Source of the DNA: Paraburkholderia eburnea
GTDB taxonomy: Bacteria > Pseudomonadota > Gammaproteobacteria > Burkholderiales > Burkholderiaceae
Reading direction: 5' to 3'
Length of the DNA stretch: 64,000 bases
Assembly (NCBI RefSeq): GCF_002917095.1
Contig: NZ_PQGA01000028.1
Span: 1 to 64,000 of the forward strand
A program made the translations under genes and the position numbers. Each line of letters begins with the position of its first letter. Positions within the stretch are counted from its first letter, which is position 1. Under the pieces are notes generated by a model. That model saw only the letters and a list, made by a program, of their open reading frames with translations, did not search any database and had not been told where the DNA came from. Below are positions 63,263 to 64,000 of the stretch, in pieces.

Positions 63263-64000
63263 GTGGGGCGGATTGTACGCGACATCGGCGCGGCTCTGGC
63301 ACTCGCCGGCCTCTTCGCCGCCCCGCTCGCCCACGCAGCACCGCCCATCGACCGCATCAAGCTGCCGCCCGGTTTCCATATCGAAGTGCTGAGCGACGAC
63401 GTGAGCGCCGCGCGCGAAATGACGCTCTCGCCCAAGGGCATTCTTTATGTCGGCAGCATGGAAGGCCGCGTCTACGCGCTCGAACTGCGCGACGGCAAGC
63501 TCGTGAAGCGCCATGTGGTCGCCAGCGGCCTCAATATGCCGGTCGGCGTGGCCTGGCGCGACGGCGCGCTCTATGTATCCGCCGTCTCGTCGATCGTGCG
63601 GCTCGACGCGATCGACAGTCATCTGGACGATCCGCCCAAACCCGCCGTCGTCACCGACCAGTTGCCCGACGAGCGCCATCACGGCTGGAAGTTCATCGCC
63701 TTCGGCCCGGACGGCAAGCTCTACGTGCCGCAGGGCGCGCCGTGCAACGTCTGCCTGCCCGCGAGCGACCCGCAGCGCAGCCACTTTGCGATGATCGGCC
63801 GCATGGACCCCGACGGCTCACACTACGAGACCATCGCGCGCGGCGTGCGCAACACGGTGGGCTTCGCGTGGCATCCGCAAACGCACGAACTGTGGTTCAC
63901 GGACAACGGCCGCGACATGCTCGGCGACGATATCCCCGACGACAAGCTCAACCGGCTCGCGCGCGTGGGCGAGGACTTCGGCTTTCCTTATTGTCACGGC
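63263..64000 (+). CDS. Exported PQQ/sugar dehydrogenase-like beta-propeller protein (5' part)
   Basis: The first 246 codons of a gene that runs off the window. The GTG start gives a typical signal peptide (cleavage near AHAA, about residue 25). The mature part, IDRIKLPPGFHIEVLSDDV then ILYVGSMEGRVYALELRDG, WKFIAFGPDGKLYVPQGAP, NTVGFAWHPQTHELWFTDNG and FGFPYCHG (in segments), matches soluble PQQ-dependent glucose/sorbosone dehydrogenase-like beta-propellers. The single Cys-x2-Cys (CNVC) is notable. Cofactor and substrate are not certain. An upstream start is excluded because no signal peptide would result. Confidence 0.82.
   Translation, partial: MGRIVRDIGAALALAGLFAAPLAHAAPPIDRIKLPPGFHIEVLSDDVSAAREMTLSPKGILYVGSMEGRVYALELRDGKLVKRHVVASGLNMPVGVAWRDGALYVSAVSSIVRLDAIDSHLDDPPKPAVVTDQLPDERHHGWKFIAFGPDGKLYVPQGAPCNVCLPASDPQRSHFAMIGRMDPDGSHYETIARGVRNTVGFAWHPQTHELWFTDNGRDMLGDDIPDDKLNRLARVGEDFGFPYCHG

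Overview
This is high-GC chromosomal DNA from a betaproteobacterium, almost certainly family Burkholderiaceae (Burkholderia, Paraburkholderia or Caballeronia). Evidence: the sppA / Rieske / HAD phosphatase / rluC / rne order, the rpsP-rimM-trmD-rplS operon, pncB next to fdxA, codon use dominated by G/C third positions, and the general protein similarity of housekeeping genes. No ribosomal RNA, insertion sequence, integrase or CRISPR array is visible.

Layout. 1-7.7 kb: sppA, a Rieske protein, a HAD phosphatase and rluC on the minus strand, divergent from rne, which has an unusually long leader. 7.9-12 kb: molybdenum cofactor genes moaA-mobA-moeA, then a small membrane protein coupled to a GNAT acetyltransferase. 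12-18.1 kb (minus): rmuC, a D-2-hydroxyacid dehydrogenase, an NhaD-type antiporter coupled to an orphan LutC, and pncB. 18.4-29.2 kb: fdxA, two identical tRNA-Asn genes, creA, an AraC regulator, azlCD, an unknown protein, a UvrD-like helicase (minus), a small periplasmic repeat protein (minus), an S4-domain protein, a MATE exporter and a bile acid:sodium symporter family carrier. 29.4-39.4 kb: a phospholipase D lipoprotein, fumC, a thioesterase, a GlxA-type regulator, a 45-residue lipoprotein that is easily missed, an ArsR-type regulator behind a nested palindrome, a large FecR/DUF6600 protein, and thyA.

40.1-50.7 kb is the accessory highlight. Seven exported or outer-membrane proteins form one plus-strand operon whose order matches the Pseudomonas functional amyloid operon fapABCDEF: a FapB-like protein with three amyloid repeats, a large Ser-rich FapC-like protein with three repeats, a C39-peptidase-like FapD, a FapE-position protein with two related repeats, and a FapF-like coiled-coil plus beta-barrel pore. 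One extra exported protein precedes the FapA position. A good sigma-54 promoter (42133-42148) with an upstream 16-bp palindrome drives it, and two paralogous sigma-54 enhancer-binding proteins flank it. One is divergent; the other is the last gene of the operon, overlapping the pore gene by one base. Three of the exported proteins share a leader-like motif ([DN]-D-x-x-L-x4-G-[GKN]) that the C39-like protein might recognise.

50.8-64 kb: folA, a higBA toxin-antitoxin pair whose operator lies inside its promoter and whose toxin mRNA looks leaderless, pmbA (minus), darP-mog, orn (minus), an M48 protease, rsgA and a zinc-ribbon protein, a CobD/CbiB-like membrane protein and a Nudix CoA pyrophosphatase (minus), the rpsP-rimM-trmD-rplS operon (minus), and the 5' part of an exported sugar-dehydrogenase-like protein running off the end.

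Limits: all calls come from reading translations and motifs by eye; no database search, alignment score or structure prediction was run.
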